This document shows positions 13,051 through 24,708 of a stretch of 64,000 nucleotides of DNA, one piece after another (the stretch's first letter is position 1; every line of letters starts with the position of its first letter). Under the pieces are notes generated by a model that worked only from the letters and a program-made list of their open reading frames with translations, made no database searches and was not told the origin of the DNA. The translations under genes and the position numbers were made by a program. Source of the stretch: Medicago truncatula (lineage: Eukaryota > Streptophyta > Magnoliopsida > Fabales > Fabaceae); contig NC_053047.1 in NCBI RefSeq assembly GCF_003473485.1, positions 5,905,001 to 5,969,000 of the forward strand, given 5' to 3'.

Positions 13051-13321
13051 ATCTAAACTCAAGAAAACAAATAGAAACAAGAACAATTGTCTCCTAAAAG
13101 CGTTATTATAAAAATTTAAAAGGATAATACAATGGTAACACTCAACGAAATTCAAAGAAAGAAAGCTCATTCGTGTTACATAAAAGTCATCCCTAATACA
13201 AAGAGGAGCAAAGTCCGATTAAATAAAATCATTACATATTGTCAGGGATAATTGACTAAATTTATCGGCATAACTCATGTGAGAAACTCTAAAGCAAAAA
13301 CTTTTGATGAAATGACCCAAG

Positions 13322-13500
13322 AGTGCTTATATAAGATGATACGGGTCTCTTTTAACTTAACCAAGGTCCTGAGTTCGAATTCAGTCTTTGACATGTAACA
13401 TTGTTAAAACTTTTAGGGAGAGTTTGCCGCCCATTTAGATCCTACAATACTCGAGGCCGAATTACTCTCCACAGTTATGCACGGAGGATACCCGGTTTAC
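13322..13500 (+). repeat. SINE-like tRNA-derived repeat, third family
   Basis: Contains GGTCCTGAGTTCGAATTCAG (B-box-like), then AGGCCGAATTACTCTCC and GGAGGATACCCGG. This is typical of non-coding tRNA-derived repeats; the boundaries are approximate. Confidence 0.45.
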
Positions 13501-14344
13501 ACCAACACATTTTGTGAGATTCAAACAATTTAACTACCGGTTCTAAATTTGTTAGGGTACCAATTGTAAGTTATCAAAGGCATTATCAATGATCATGGAA
13601 TCACATTCCAACCATAAATTAAACCAACCTATTTATAACTTTAAATTAGTTAAATGAGATGAAACACATAGAAGGATATTGGTCTCTAAAAGAATGAAAA
13701 GTATTTACGTCATCCAAAATCTTAAATATATGTCAAGTTAGTTTCTTTTCATTAATCAAGTTTAAATTAAGTCTTATGCTTGGAAAAAAATTTCATGTTG
13801 ATTTAAGTCTTTGATTTTTCCAATCAAGGTATGTCATCAGTGCAGCATTTGGATAATTTGTACCTATAACATTGATTAAAAAATATGAATAAATGCTAGA
13901 GTTCTTTGGTTAATATGCAATTTTATAACAACAATATGATACATATACTCTCTTAATTTTTCAAACACTTATCCAATATATCATTTCATCTCTATCTCTT
14001 CCTATCAAATCGCCAACATATTACATTTATCACCTTTTCTTTATCTCTTTCTCTCAAAGTGTATACACTTGATATGAGGTTACACCAAACATTTTTCATT
14101 TTAGAATTAGTACATTTGGTAAGAATGAGTCCAATAGAAGGAAAGCATAGATATTCAAAGATAATTGTAATGTAGAACGATAAAAATATTAAAAGATAAT
14201 TGTAATGTAGAATGATAAAAGATAAAAAATAAAATAAAAAAAATAAAATAAAAAAATAAAAACCAGAAGACATGAAGCTAAGTTGATTGATCAGATGGAG
14301 GAAGAACACTATACAACACAGTTTCTTGCAGCACAAGTTAACTA

Positions 14345-14960
14345 GTCTCACTAGTTCAAAATACAGTTATATGACTTATATCTAACTTCCAATTTTCTAG
14401 GATAGTTATTATTTATGATCCTATGAGCTTGTACACACATTAGCTAAGCTTAAACTCTAGATATCTAAAAATAAATACTTGTAAGCTTTTATATTTTATC
14501 ATTATGCGAAATTCTATCACTTTTACTTCAAATTTTCTCTCATTTTTTCACTTTTTGATTATGGTATCATGAGTCTCTCGATCTAAGAGTGCTTCTTGTG
14601 CATTCATGGCTCCTCGCAACACTGCCACTTTCTGATCCTCTTTTGGATCAATCTAGTTTATATTTTGTTCATCCTGGTGATGTACCTTCATCAGTTCTAT
14701 TACTCCTACTCTCATTGGTTCCAATTATCCGTATAGGGCACAATCTTATGACTCTTCTTTAAAATTTATCTCTTATCCAACAATCAACATCTGCTACTTC
14801 TTCGATTTTAGTTGGTCATTTATCAACTCGTAAGCAAGGTACTAGTTTCACCGATTCCTAATCTTGTCATAATTTTACTCTAGGCTCTTGGATCATAGAT
14901 TCAGGAGCTAGTAATCATCTTTGTGGCTCTCTAAAGTGGTTTCATTCTTTCAATGTCATT
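14345..14960 (+). mobile_element. Ty1-copia retrotransposon remnant (LTR end, PBS, gag/protease start)
   Basis: An LTR-like AT-rich stretch ends before TGGTATCATGAG at 14562-14573, close to the initiator-tRNA-Met primer-binding site used by copia elements. Downstream, frame-broken gag-like reading (DQSSLYFVHPGD) is followed by a protease-like SWIIDSGASNHLCG near 14886-14930. Frameshifts and stops show it is dead. The rest of pol is absent. Confidence 0.75.
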
Positions 14961-15540
14961 ATGCCACAATTCTTTCATCATGAAATTTAGAGAAATAGTA
15001 GGCATGATGATTGATCCAGCATATATGAGAAGATTTGAATCATCTCCAGAAAGAAAGGAAAAACATTTATTTATGTTCAGAACAATCCATGTACATATAT
15101 TTACATTCATTTCAACCTATCACCTTAATAACAATTGTTTATGCATCTAAGTGGCCAACATATGAATTTTCCTTCAAATCAGTAAAGAACATTAACCTTA
15201 GTACATTACAATTTTCACTATCCAAGATACAGAAGGTATGCATTTATTTTTGTTCTTTTTAATTCAAATGCTTAACAGATAGCTGATTTTAAATCTCGTC
15301 TGTTGTCAAGTTAACTTCCTTGTCACTCCTTGAAAAGCTAACGTCGAAATTACGTTGTTGATGGGATAAAACTGCAAGTGCACGGTTCTACCGAAGTAGT
15401 AAAAATAGAGTATCGTTCCGATAGAGATTTATGAATTCAATTAACTTTCAACAATGATTAGATGAGAGTTCGAGATTAAAGTTTGGATTTTTAATTAAAG
15501 TTCGAAATTCGTATTCTATTATCCAATGGAATTTGTATGT

Positions 15541-16536
15541 ATGATGGCTGAAAAAACCTACAAGAAAACTCCTCGTGATGCCGAGGTGAGTCAGTCGATC
15601 GTCTCCAATTTATTATTATTGAATCTTTTGAATATTATTATAAATTGAATTGATTCCGCAGAATTTGACTCGATGGGCTGTTGCTTTGTTACGATTATCC
15701 TCGGATCAGTCTTTTCCTGATTCATTACATACCGTTGAAGGTATTTGCTGTTTTAATATTAATATTTGTATTGCCTTGGTTTTTGTTTTGTTTGGATGAT
15801 TCATTCATTCATTCATCTTGTTCTTGTTCTTGTTTGCAGTCTCTATTTTAAAGCTTCTTGAGGCTTTTCCTCTCAATCCCAAAAACTTGGATGTTCTTTG
15901 GCTGCTTGGAATGGCTTTCACTGAGCAGGCAATTTTAACCCCAGACGATAATGACGCTGCAGCTGTTTACTTCAAACGAGCTTTTCGTCAGGATCCTTCC
16001 AATCCATCTTACCAATTCTCATCCGAACTCGCTGATTTTAAGTATCATGAGCAAACCCGAGGGCTTTGTCCTCGTACAAAGGTAATTTCTATTCTTTCCT
16101 CTTTACTTTACTTTACTTTTCATATTCTTGCACTAACTTATTCTTCTTCTCATACCTTTTTTAAGATTCGTGGTCCTTCTTGGCCTTCTTCTGCACAAAA
16201 GGTAACTAGACATTCAAATTTCTCTTGCTAGCTAATATTATGTAATAACAATATAATAATGTTACTCATTTACCCTTTCTTTTTATAGGCTCATGATCAG
16301 GGTAAACATGCCAAAATACATACCCATGGATTAATTCAGCAATCATCACCGGCCATCTCCTGCTTCAAAGGTAACAAGACATACACTTGATCTCCCCAAT
16401 AGACTTTATATGTTTTTGTTTTTGCACTTTTTTCTGATAGGTCTTGATTCCGTAATCAGTTTATATGTGTCTTTGTGTTCACTTTTCGCCTAATCTATTT
16501 TGTTATTTTTCAGGCCCAAAAACAAAAATACAATAA
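15541..16536 (+). CDS. Short TOM20-like protein (TPR-type mitochondrial import receptor relative), about 168 aa
   Basis: Six exons can be joined in frame: 15541-15585, 15662-15740, 15840-16081, 16166-16201, 16289-16370, 16514-16536 (507 nt, stop TAA). The reading KTPRDAENLTRWAVALLRLS matches the DADNLTRWGGALLELS-type helix of plant TOM20. It is followed by KLLEAFPLNPKNLDVLWLLG, AILTPDD and a TPR-like FKRAFRQDPSNPSYQ. TOM20 is a receptor for precursor proteins on the mitochondrial outer membrane. This copy lacks about 25 N-terminal residues and, importantly, the C-terminal membrane anchor; its tail (KAHDQGKHAK...) is unlike the family. It is probably a decayed or captured copy, or a soluble derivative. 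Exon choice beyond exon 3 is less certain. Confidence 0.6.
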
Positions 16537-16702
16537 TCTGACATACTTAGATGCGTAACCCTGGCTGTTGGCATGGTTAAATTGGCCGAGTTTGCAAAAC
16601 ACCACCGCCTATGGGATAAGTGAAGCCATTTCATTTGATTTGTACATTGTTGGTTATTGGTTATTGAGGTTGGCATGGTTAAATTTCATCTCATTATTGT
16701 AG

Positions 16703-16873
16703 GAGAAATATAATTTTATATGTAATCACTATTCTCAGTCAGAGACTAGTTTTTGTCTTAGTCCTCAGAACAGTTATTATTCAGCCACTGTCTATTCGGA
16801 AGCGAAACAAAGTTTCACCAATGCTGAAGTCAGTGAGTGTGTTAGTGTTGATGATAAGTCCTGTGAGAGCGCG
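16703..16873 (+). pseudogene. Exon fragment resembling AGCVIII protein kinase N-terminal region
   Basis: After an acceptor-like TTATTGTAG, a 57-codon open frame reads ...SETSFCLSPQNSYYSATVY, then SEAKQSFTNAEVSECVSVDD. This resembles the serine-rich region before the kinase domain in plant AGCVIII kinases (D6PK/KIPK-like), by memory of the family only. It stops being coherent at a T-run at 16874. No kinase domain follows, so it is a fragment. Confidence 0.4.
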
Positions 16874-16979
16874 ATTTTTTTTTTTTTTTTTTTTTTCTGT
16901 CCCAGTTTCCCAAAACAATTCCACTTTTGACCCCATATAAGAATTAGATTATTAGAGAATTAATGACATAAATGATCCA

Positions 16980-17183
16980 CTTTTACATTTTTTTTTTGTC
17001 CTGTAGTGGGCCATTACCGCCAATTGAAATGGTGGGAATGACAGATTTTGACACGTGTCAAGGCCAGCCGTTTTTTGTTTTGTCTTGTAGTGTATCCAGA
17101 GGGGGTCAAACCAGGCGCGTATGGGACATTATCATTATGTGTTACCACTAAGCCAGTGTACATTTGATGTTAATTTTCGCATC

Positions 17184-17233
<50 letters not shown>

Positions 17234-17580
17234 TTTTAAAACCAGATTCACACGAGGCATGAACCATCCAATTTTTCATTTTTCTTCCCTAAAAAAAAGA
17301 AATTCAGTTTTGTTTTTTTAATATAAGTATATAAAAAAATAAATATAGGGTCCCTATAAGCTTACCTTATTTTGTAAGGGATAATGCACGATATGTGCAG
17401 GGGTCGGGGTTCGAACCCCGGGCACGGGCACCTCACTTATTCATCTTTAAGGTGAATTTCTCTAGGCTACTTGACAAAAATAAAATAAAAAAATAAATAT
17501 ATGAGATTTTATAATTTTAATTGAATTCTGGTTTTTATTTTGAAAAATTACTCGAATATGAACAAAATCTAGATTTTATT

Positions 17581-17632
<52 letters not shown>

Positions 17633-17850
17633 ATTGGATGCAAAAATTAACATCAAATGTACATTGACTTAGTGGCAACACAGAATGGCAATGTCCCATA
17701 TGCGCCATGTTCGATTCCCTTTGGCTTATGTTGATTTTTCTCACAACATAGAATGCAGAATGGCAACATCAAATCTAGATTTTTCTCAATTTTCTGAATA
17801 CACTACAAGACAAAAGTAAGTTTTTTTTGCCCTATGTTGATTTATATGTA
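16980..17850. repeat. Large inverted repeat with AT microsatellites and a SINE in the spacer
   Basis: The left arm (about 17070-17190) and right arm (about 17630-17825) are inverted copies (CTTGTAGTGTAT / ATACACTACAAG; GTACATTTGATGTTAATTTT / its complement). CACTACAAG is the terminal motif of CACTA elements, so each arm may hold one CACTA end. (AT)n runs lie at 17189-17229 and 17585-17628. The class is inferred. Confidence 0.55.
17380..17490 (+). repeat. SINE copy (B-box GGTTCGAACCCC)
   Basis: GGGATAATGCACGATATGTG, then GGGGTCGGGGTTCGAACCCC and a tail TAGGCTACTTGACAAAAATA. Same family as 12937. It sits inside the inverted-repeat spacer. Confidence 0.7.
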
Positions 17851-18667
17851 CCAAGGTTTGCTAGACTATTCTCATGTTTCACAATCCTTGTCTAAATTTA
17901 CTTGTTCAAATATCAAAACTCCACTTTCGTTTTATGAATTGATATTTGAGATGATGGATTAACAATTATCAAACCCTCCACTTTCGCTTCTACATAAGAA
18001 GCTAGGGTTAATTCATGTTCAAACGGTGAATTTAGATTAGAAACTAGGGTTATATAATATTAGGGTTTAAGGCTTGATTTGATTAGGCATTATACTTATC
18101 CAACATTCATTGAACTTTTATTCATTGTAGACATAGAAGAAAAGAAGAACATAAAAGTAAATAATAGTAAAATAAAGGTGAACTTTTATTCCAAGAACAA
18201 AAGATGAATTGTTATGATAGCTAGCTACTTTATTTATAGTCTTATTTCGACTTAAAACCTAAGCAACTATTCACTATAATGTTCCACAAGAAATCATGGG
18301 CTTTTAGGTCAAAATAGGTAGCTTGTCTCTGAAGCAAAAGCAGTAAAGGGTATAATGGGGCGCGCCACTTTTATATTATTGTACAAGATCTTCAAATTCT
18401 TTGCACAAGATATATTTGGTATGAGATCTTCATATTTTTGGCATGAATCTTTGCACAATATTTTTTTGCATGAGATCTTTATATTTTTGGCATGAATAAG
18501 CTCCAATTCTCCTTTCTTTTGCTTCAAGACTCCATCTTTCAAATATTTGTTCCTAAAATAAAATAACTTGCAATTGAAGTAAAATAGTTCTAGAAGGAAA
18601 TAAAAACATCTTGAATCTAGTTAAAATAAACTTAAATGTTAAATAAAAGACACTAATTAATGACTAA
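17851..18667. other. Intergenic, 3' of the WNK gene
   Basis: No gene supported. It contains two similar stretches (GAGATCTTCATATTTTTGGCATGAAT and GAGATCTTTATATTTTTGGC at 18423-18495), a local tandem duplication of about 55 nt. The WNK polyadenylation site is probably here. Confidence 0.4.
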
Positions 18668-21344
18668 TTATTGACTCCTCAGTTGTGACTTTTTGCTTTT
18701 AATCTTATAAGGTGTTTGATATCCAATATCTTCCACAGCTCCAACTGTCTTGAATAACCGTCTTTTGTTTACCTCTTCAACAAGTGATCGGTGAAGTAAT
18801 TGGCTCCTCATATCAATTAGTGACTTATTCCTCGTTAATATACGATTCTCTATCATCCTCTCACATTCACTTGTAGAAGGTTCTTGTGGTTTAGCTAAAA
18901 TTTTGCACCGGTTCAAAGTGAGTTGATCTTCACCATGTGAAAACCTTGTACACTTGTGACTCATGATGGGATGTTTATTGTTTCTTGTAGAAGCCACGTT
19001 ATGATACTGGTCGTCCACAGAACAAAAATTCAAGTCGGAATATGTATATGAAGAGCATAACGAGCTGTCATAATCAAACGTATCATCTACAAAAACAGTT
19101 TATCAGGTCAATCATTTCAGGACATCATTGAAATAGGACATCCACAACATAGCTTGTGAAGGGAAAAAGAAGACGTACCAGGGTGCCAGCGATATCCATT
19201 TGATATGTCATCAACTCTATTGACTGCACCCGACAATGATTCTTGTGACGATGAAACAGAAGAGACAGAGGGAAAATGATGATAACGACGAGGACTTGCA
19301 TTATTCTCGTCGTCTTGATAACTGTTCGTCCTATCTGGAAGTAGCATTGATATCTCTGCTTCAATCATAGTAGCAATTTCAGAAGGATCCCAATTTGTGA
19401 TGTCCAACTCTTTTACCATCTCCTTCGCAACATCAATTGGGGTGTCAGTGAAAATGTCAAAGGGGAAATATACATTCCTAGCAGAACCTGCAGGAAAAGA
19501 AGAATAGGAAACGTTGCTGCGGTTAAATAGGACGAAGCATGTAGTCATAGAGATTTAAAACAAAATTTTCTCTACAACGAACCAGATATAGCTTTGAGTA
19601 ATAAGAAAACATCAGGTACCGTTCTTGTCAACAATCTGCACTTTGAGAAAGAGAGCATCACCGTCAGGATTTCGCTTCCTAGTTATTGACATTGAAGCCC
19701 TAGCTGAATCGCCCCTCAGTTGAAGTTTATCCATTTCAGTGTAGTTTAAAAATGGATCCTGCATACCACTTACTGTTATCGATGATTCATCATCAGACAC
19801 AAGAAATGGATCATGCAACAGTTCTTTTGCTGATGGTCTCCTTGCTGCATTTACTAGGCATTTTCCAATAAACTCTCGTGCTTCTGCATCTTCAATTCGG
19901 AAAAGTGTTGCTGGTAGCTTACCCTGAACATTGAAAGATAGAAAAAATACTTATATATTATTTCGAGTTTACTAGTATCATTAAACTTTAAACCAAGTTC
20001 TTAATTTACCGATGTCACTTTCTTGTATATTTGTGCCGGGTTAGTACACTCACTATATGGATAGTCTGATGTCATAATTTCCAAAACACACATGCCAAAT
20101 GAGTACACATCAACAAGTTCATTGTATTCTTCTTCGTACAACTCTGGTGCCATGAACTCCGGAGTTCCTGCCACAAAAGAGAAAGTATTAACACAGAATT
20201 ATTAGAGCGGCTCACTACTTGCAACAGAAGATGTAGCCTAGTAATATGAGTTGCCGAAGGATATCAAAATAAGTACCAATAACACTGTGTGCCGGCTGCG
20301 AACCACGAAGAATCGCTGCTAGACCCAGGTCACCAATTTTCACTTGTCCAAGATGGCCATTGACAAATATGTTATCGCACTTGAGGTCTCTATGAATTAC
20401 CGGAGGATCATGCTCATGTAGATAAACAAGACCGTGTAAGATTTGGCGAACCCAACTCTTTATTGCTTGCATGTCTACATGCTTATATTTCTTCCTGTAT
20501 CTGCAAAATCCGAAAACTTATCAATTACTGATTAAACACAAAACTAGTCAAAAAAAAGTGAAATAGAGATTATGTTCATGTGGTTACTCTCTAAGTGTTC
20601 CAGAAGTGAACATTTCTGTAATGAAGTTGAAAGTTCGGTTGTCGACATCAATCCACGAGGTATAGAATTGCATGATGGATTGGTGTTTGAGGTTACTGAG
20701 GAGATGAACCTCTAAATAAAGCCTTTCTAAGTCCTCTGGCGTACGAAGTGCTTCATTGAGTTTGACTTGGTTCCATGCTATTTCTATTCCAAGGACCTTA
20801 TCAATGGCTTTATACACTATTTTCATTGCCCCTTTTCCAAGAATACCTCCAACCTGTCCACATGTCAGTGTCATATTCGGTGTTTGCCTCGGTGCTTCAT
20901 AGCTCACGAGCGCCTCACAAAAATGTTAAAAATTGTATCTCATTCTGACTCAAAATCTATGTAGCACCGACACTTCTGATTTAAAGGTGTGTCCATTGTT
21001 TGACATGTGTAGGTGCCAGACACTGACACGACACCGACACACATGTGTACATTCAAATCATTCATTTACTAAAATTATCATCAATAATCTAACGTGTCAG
21101 TACCAATGTCGTGTCTACTGTTCATATTTGTGTCGGTGATTTTTAACCAAAAACTCCCAACTAAACTAATTTCAATAACCCAAATTCAAATGAAATAGAT
21201 TACAATCATCTCAACATATCAAGAAAAAAACACAAGATTATGATTTGAACTTACCTTGGCATAGCGACCAGTTGGGTCAGTTTCCATGTAACTATGCTCA
21301 GCTCTACCATCGTTGTTGTCCTTTTTATGATCACAATAATACAT
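18668..21344 (-). CDS. WNK (with no lysine) serine/threonine kinase, WNK4/5-like, 589 aa, 7 exons
   Basis: Exons on the - strand: 21344-21255, 20853-20588, 20500-20277, 20167-20010, 19923-19620, 19487-19179, 19086-18668 (1770 nt, 589 aa). Residues 1-30 end in [10 protein letters not shown]. The glycine loop GKGAMK (36-41) supplies the WNK catalytic lysine K41. Strand 3 reads IAWNQVKL, with Asn in place of the usual Lys, the WNK hallmark. Catalytic loop HRDLKCDN (Asp157), DLG instead of DFG at 176-178, activation segment [12 protein letters not shown]2-like domain that binds peptide motifs follows ([15 protein letters not shown] to about 395). The tail is Ser-rich then basic. Plant WNKs act in ion, osmotic and flowering or clock signalling. 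All catalytic residues are present and the gene looks intact. Assignment to WNK4/5 is by memory of AtWNK4. Confidence 0.92.
20957..21140. repeat. MITE, CGACAC family (copy c) in WNK intron 1
   Basis: Starts CTATGTAGCACCGACAC and ends near TTGTGTCGGTG. The centre has CACTGACACGACACCGACAC. It makes up nearly half of the 401-nt intron between WNK exons 1 and 2. Confidence 0.65.
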
Positions 21345-22378
21345 GTTGAATTCTTGATCTTAACTATATATATAACAATATGATTAAAAATAGAAAGAGT
21401 TTAAATATATGGTATTCACCTAAAACAGAAATAGAAAGAGTTTATATACATGCAGTATTATCATACTCATCTTCTTTACAACAACAATAACCACGTGTGT
21501 TGACTAGTAACCAAGCATAATCCTTGTTAGGAACCATCTGCTTTTTGTTTTTGTTTTTTCTTGTTCTTTTTGAAAATGAAAACTATATATAGAGATTTAT
21601 TTGTCACAATTAACAGAAAGATTTTATATATTTGCATTATTATTATTATTATGGTTAATAGGTCTTTACCCCTGTAATATAGGTCATTTCTGGTTTTCTC
21701 CATGTAAAATTTTTTATTTTGATTCACCCCCTTATAAAACATTTTTATTTTGATTTACCCCCCTAATAGGTCAAACAAAAATCAATTTTTTTTTCAAGAA
21801 ATTTTCGTTTTTGTTTGGTCTATAGGGGGTAAATCAAAATAAAAATATTTTATAAGGGGGTGAATCAAAATAAAAATTTTACATGGAGGAAAATCATAAA
21901 TAACCTATATTACAGGGGTTAAAGTAAAGATCTATTAACCCTTATTATTATTATTATCCCATGCATTTGATGAAAAATGATTTTGCAACATATGCGAGTA
22001 ACTTTTTTATCATTTAATTAATAAGTAACATTATATTTTATTTAATCAATACTAAAATTTATTATTGATCTAATAATAAAAATTAATTTGTATATTATAT
22101 GAGATTTATTTTATTTTTGCATCATAAAATTGGTGGGAAAGTGGAGGGTGTAAGATTTGACAAGGGACAAGACAAGAAGGGAATAAACGGATAATTATAT
22201 TGCTATGAAAGTGACATTTTGCCCTAACTACCCTTTATACTGCATGCATGTTTGAATGTCGATCAGGGTTAGTTTTGGACATTCACATTATAAAGCACAA
22301 GTTTTGGTGATAGTTGCTGTAGATACGGAGAGATCAAGAAGTAGTGCACGTAACTTAGAAACTATGGGAATACTTTAT
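21345..22378. other. Upstream region of the WNK gene
   Basis: Contains the foldback element 21653-21940. The remaining sequence is AT-rich with (ATT)n tracts at 21637-21652 and 21943-21957. An ACGTG core at 21493 could be a G-box-like site but is unsupported. No gene. Confidence 0.4.
21653..21940. mobile_element. Foldback MITE in WNK upstream region
   Basis: The left arm GGTTAATAGGTCTTTACCCC and right arm (complement, ending TCTATTAACC) match over about 125 bp with a short loop. Inner GATTCACCCCCTTATAAAA is mirrored. It is flanked by ATT repeats on both sides, so the target duplication cannot be defined. Confidence 0.8.
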
Positions 22379-22395
22379 AATAAGCATTTAAATAT

Positions 22396-22985
22396 TTTTT
22401 TTCATGAGTAGAAAACTATTGCATTTCATTAAATAGAATGTGTTCAATATAATGCGGTATTTCTACAAATATTTGGGAGCTAATTGATGATAAGGCTGCT
22501 TTAGTTAAACTATTTGTCTCCGCACAAACTCAACACGAGAATTTTTATAAAATTGTCAAAAGAGAGATTTACAATTATCAATTATGTTCCCGAACTCTGT
22601 GACTTCATTATGACGGGAATGAAAGCTATCAACTACTCTCTTCGCATCCATCTCAAAATCCACCGTTCCTAATTGCAGCAAATGAGCCCAGTCCATAGCA
22701 GATAAAAGTCCCAACGCTTCTCTAATATGGACTTCACAAATGGGGCTGAAGTAGTCTGTTCTAGCAAGTACAAAATGTCCATTTTCATCTCTAATACACA
22801 TTCCGATGCCAACTAGATTAGTTGATTCTGAAAATGCGGTGTCAATATTACACTTATAACGACCTAGACCTGGTTTTATCCATATTGCAATGCTTGCTGG
22901 CTGCTCACTGTTGACAGAATTTTTCTGTATCATTTTTGCTGAAATCCAATCCTGCAGCAATGTTTTGGTCAAAAACAAATCCTTG
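22396..22985 (-). pseudogene. 5'-truncated L1-type LINE insertion with RNase H domain, degenerate
   Basis: On the - strand the frame 22960-22556 reads IWIKPGLGRYKCNIDTAF, GIGMCIRDENGHFVLARTDY, REALGLLSAMDWA and VDFEMDAKRVVDSF, the RNase H fold (RVT_3) found at the 3' end of plant non-LTR retroelements. A stop at SLF interrupts it; the remaining VEFVRRQ... and FNEMQ-like tail follow in shifted frames. A short A-run lies at its 3' end. The insertion is flanked by identical 17-nt copies (AATAAGCATTTAAATAT) at 22379-22395 and 22986-23002, the mark of target-primed insertion. Confidence 0.85.
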
Positions 22986-23002
22986 AATAAGCATTTAAAT
23001 AT

Positions 23003-24087
23003 AAAATAAAAAACTGAACTTATATATAGCAAATTGCAAGATTATATTAAAAAAAAACACTTTTAGATTTTAGCTTAGTTGTATTTATTTATTTTTATCC
23101 ATGAACTTAATTCAGTTGTTAGAGACAATATATAATATATGCAAGGTTTGGAGTTCAAACTCCGTCCACCACAAAAAAAAAATTATTTTCGTACAAATTT
23201 GAATGGTTCAATTTCAAGCTTTTTGTATACATGAATCGTACAACATGATAGGGAAATTGAATATGGTTTTAAATTGTGGTCGCTATTGTGGTAAAATGCA
23301 CAAAAGTACGATTAGGATTGGTGCAATAATATTCGATAGATTTGAGAAATATAGTAGGTTTGAGCTTGTCAACTTATCCTTAACTTTCTCATTTTTAAGA
23401 TTGTTCACTATCAACTATACAAAAATTTCATAGCTTATGCTCAACTTTTTCACGGTTGCCATGTTTTGTAACATTAATGAGGCATAAAACAAATTTTAAT
23501 AAATGAGTATTTGTAGGACTTTTGTTTATAAAAGCTAATGAAAAATATTTTTCTATTAGTGGGCCTAAAACAAGAATTTTAATAGTTTTATCATTGGATC
23601 GACATTAACATGTATGTTTGAATTGTGGTTGGGATATAAAAATTTAGAGTCTTTTATCTAAGATCTTTAGAATAGCACACTCTAAAATTGTAAATCAACA
23701 CAAATGGATTAATGAATGATATTTTTCTTCCTATAATCTAAAACCAAATTCTAATCCATTCAACGACTCTGCAGTAGACTATACAATTAAACGAATCTGT
23801 AACGCACATTAGTAATCATGGACCACAAATATGATTTGTGTCAAAGGATGACAAGTTTGACTTAGGGGACTAGTATGTTCGAGCTCTTATGATTCTATGG
23901 CTTTAATTGCATCCATGTTTTTTTTCATTTTGTAAGGTTTATTATTTATTTTTTTATTTTTACAATATTTTGTAAGGTTTTGTTGTCGCATAATATACTA
24001 GTTTGGATAGTAATATTCTATATATTAAAATCTATCTGATAATTTCCAATGCTTATCCAAATCATAGGATACAGTGCCTTTGATGCA
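23003..24087. other. Intergenic with a SINE
   Basis: A SINE fragment lies at 23098-23182. The rest is AT-rich, with short ORFs that show no domain. No gene. Confidence 0.4.
23098..23182 (+). repeat. SINE fragment, same family as 6125
   Basis: AACTTAATTCAGTTGTTAGAG (A-box-like), GGAGTTCAAACTCC (B-box-like) and an A-run at 23172-23181. It lies about 100 nt beyond the LINE insertion's right target duplication. Confidence 0.6.
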
Positions 24088-24096
24088 TATTGATTT

Positions 24097-24708
24097 GGCT
24101 TAAATATACAATTCGTTGCGTTTTGATTTTCGTCCTTGTAAACAAAAAAATTTAAAAATATCTCTGTAAAATTTTTGTTTTAAAAAGGTCCCTGACCCCA
24201 CTTTAGTTATGATTTGGTATGGTTTTGGCCACGTGGCATGCCACATAATTAAAAAAAAAAATCAATATTCTTAATTTTTTTTAAATTAAAAAATATGAAA
24301 AAAATTAAAAATCATAAAAAATTTTGGAAAAAACTGTTAAAATTAAAAAATTTCGAAAAACTAATTTCCAGATTTAAAAAATAATTTCCAATTTTTTTTC
24401 TTCATCTTTGATAAAAAATTGGAATTTTTTCATGATTTTTTTAATCTTTTTTTAATTTATTTTCAGTTTTTTAATTTTAAAAAATAATTTTCAGAATTTA
24501 ATTTTTAAATTACGTGGACTGCCACGTGGCAAAAGTTGCACAGTCAGCAATTTCCACGTGGCCAAAACCATCCCATATCAGCAAAAAAGTAGGGTCATAG
24601 ACCTTTTTAAAACAAAAAAAAAATTATAAGGATTTTTTTAAATATTTTTTTACAAGGACGAAAATCAAAACACGCCCAAATTACATAAACGAAATGCATA
24701 TTTAAGCC
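24097..24708. mobile_element. 612-bp MITE with 9-bp target duplication (Mutator-like)
   Basis: Termini GGCTTAAATATAC / ATATTTAAGCC and long inverted arms (GATTTTCGTCCTTGTAAAC...; GGTTTTGGCCACGTGGCA / TGCCACGTGGC, CACGTGGCCAAAACC). TATTGATTT is present directly on both sides (24088-24096 and 24709-24717). A 9-bp duplication fits MULE-type MITEs. Three CACGTGGC sites inside are G-box cores. Confidence 0.85.

Larger units (their letters stand above)
10190..13945. repeat. Unit 2 of the degenerate tandem duplication (non-coding)
   Basis: Second copy of the block at 5440-9620, same orientation and order of shared segments. It carries different insertions: an hAT-like MITE (11453-12287) and SINEs at 10998-11080 (-), 12937-13050 and 13322-13500. 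An (AAAT)n microsatellite lies at 10889-10915. No supported gene. Confidence 0.7.

Noticed and set aside
17189..17628. Repeated AT tracts considered as an origin or matrix attachment region
   Set aside because: They are plain dinucleotide microsatellites bordering an inverted repeat; no further support.
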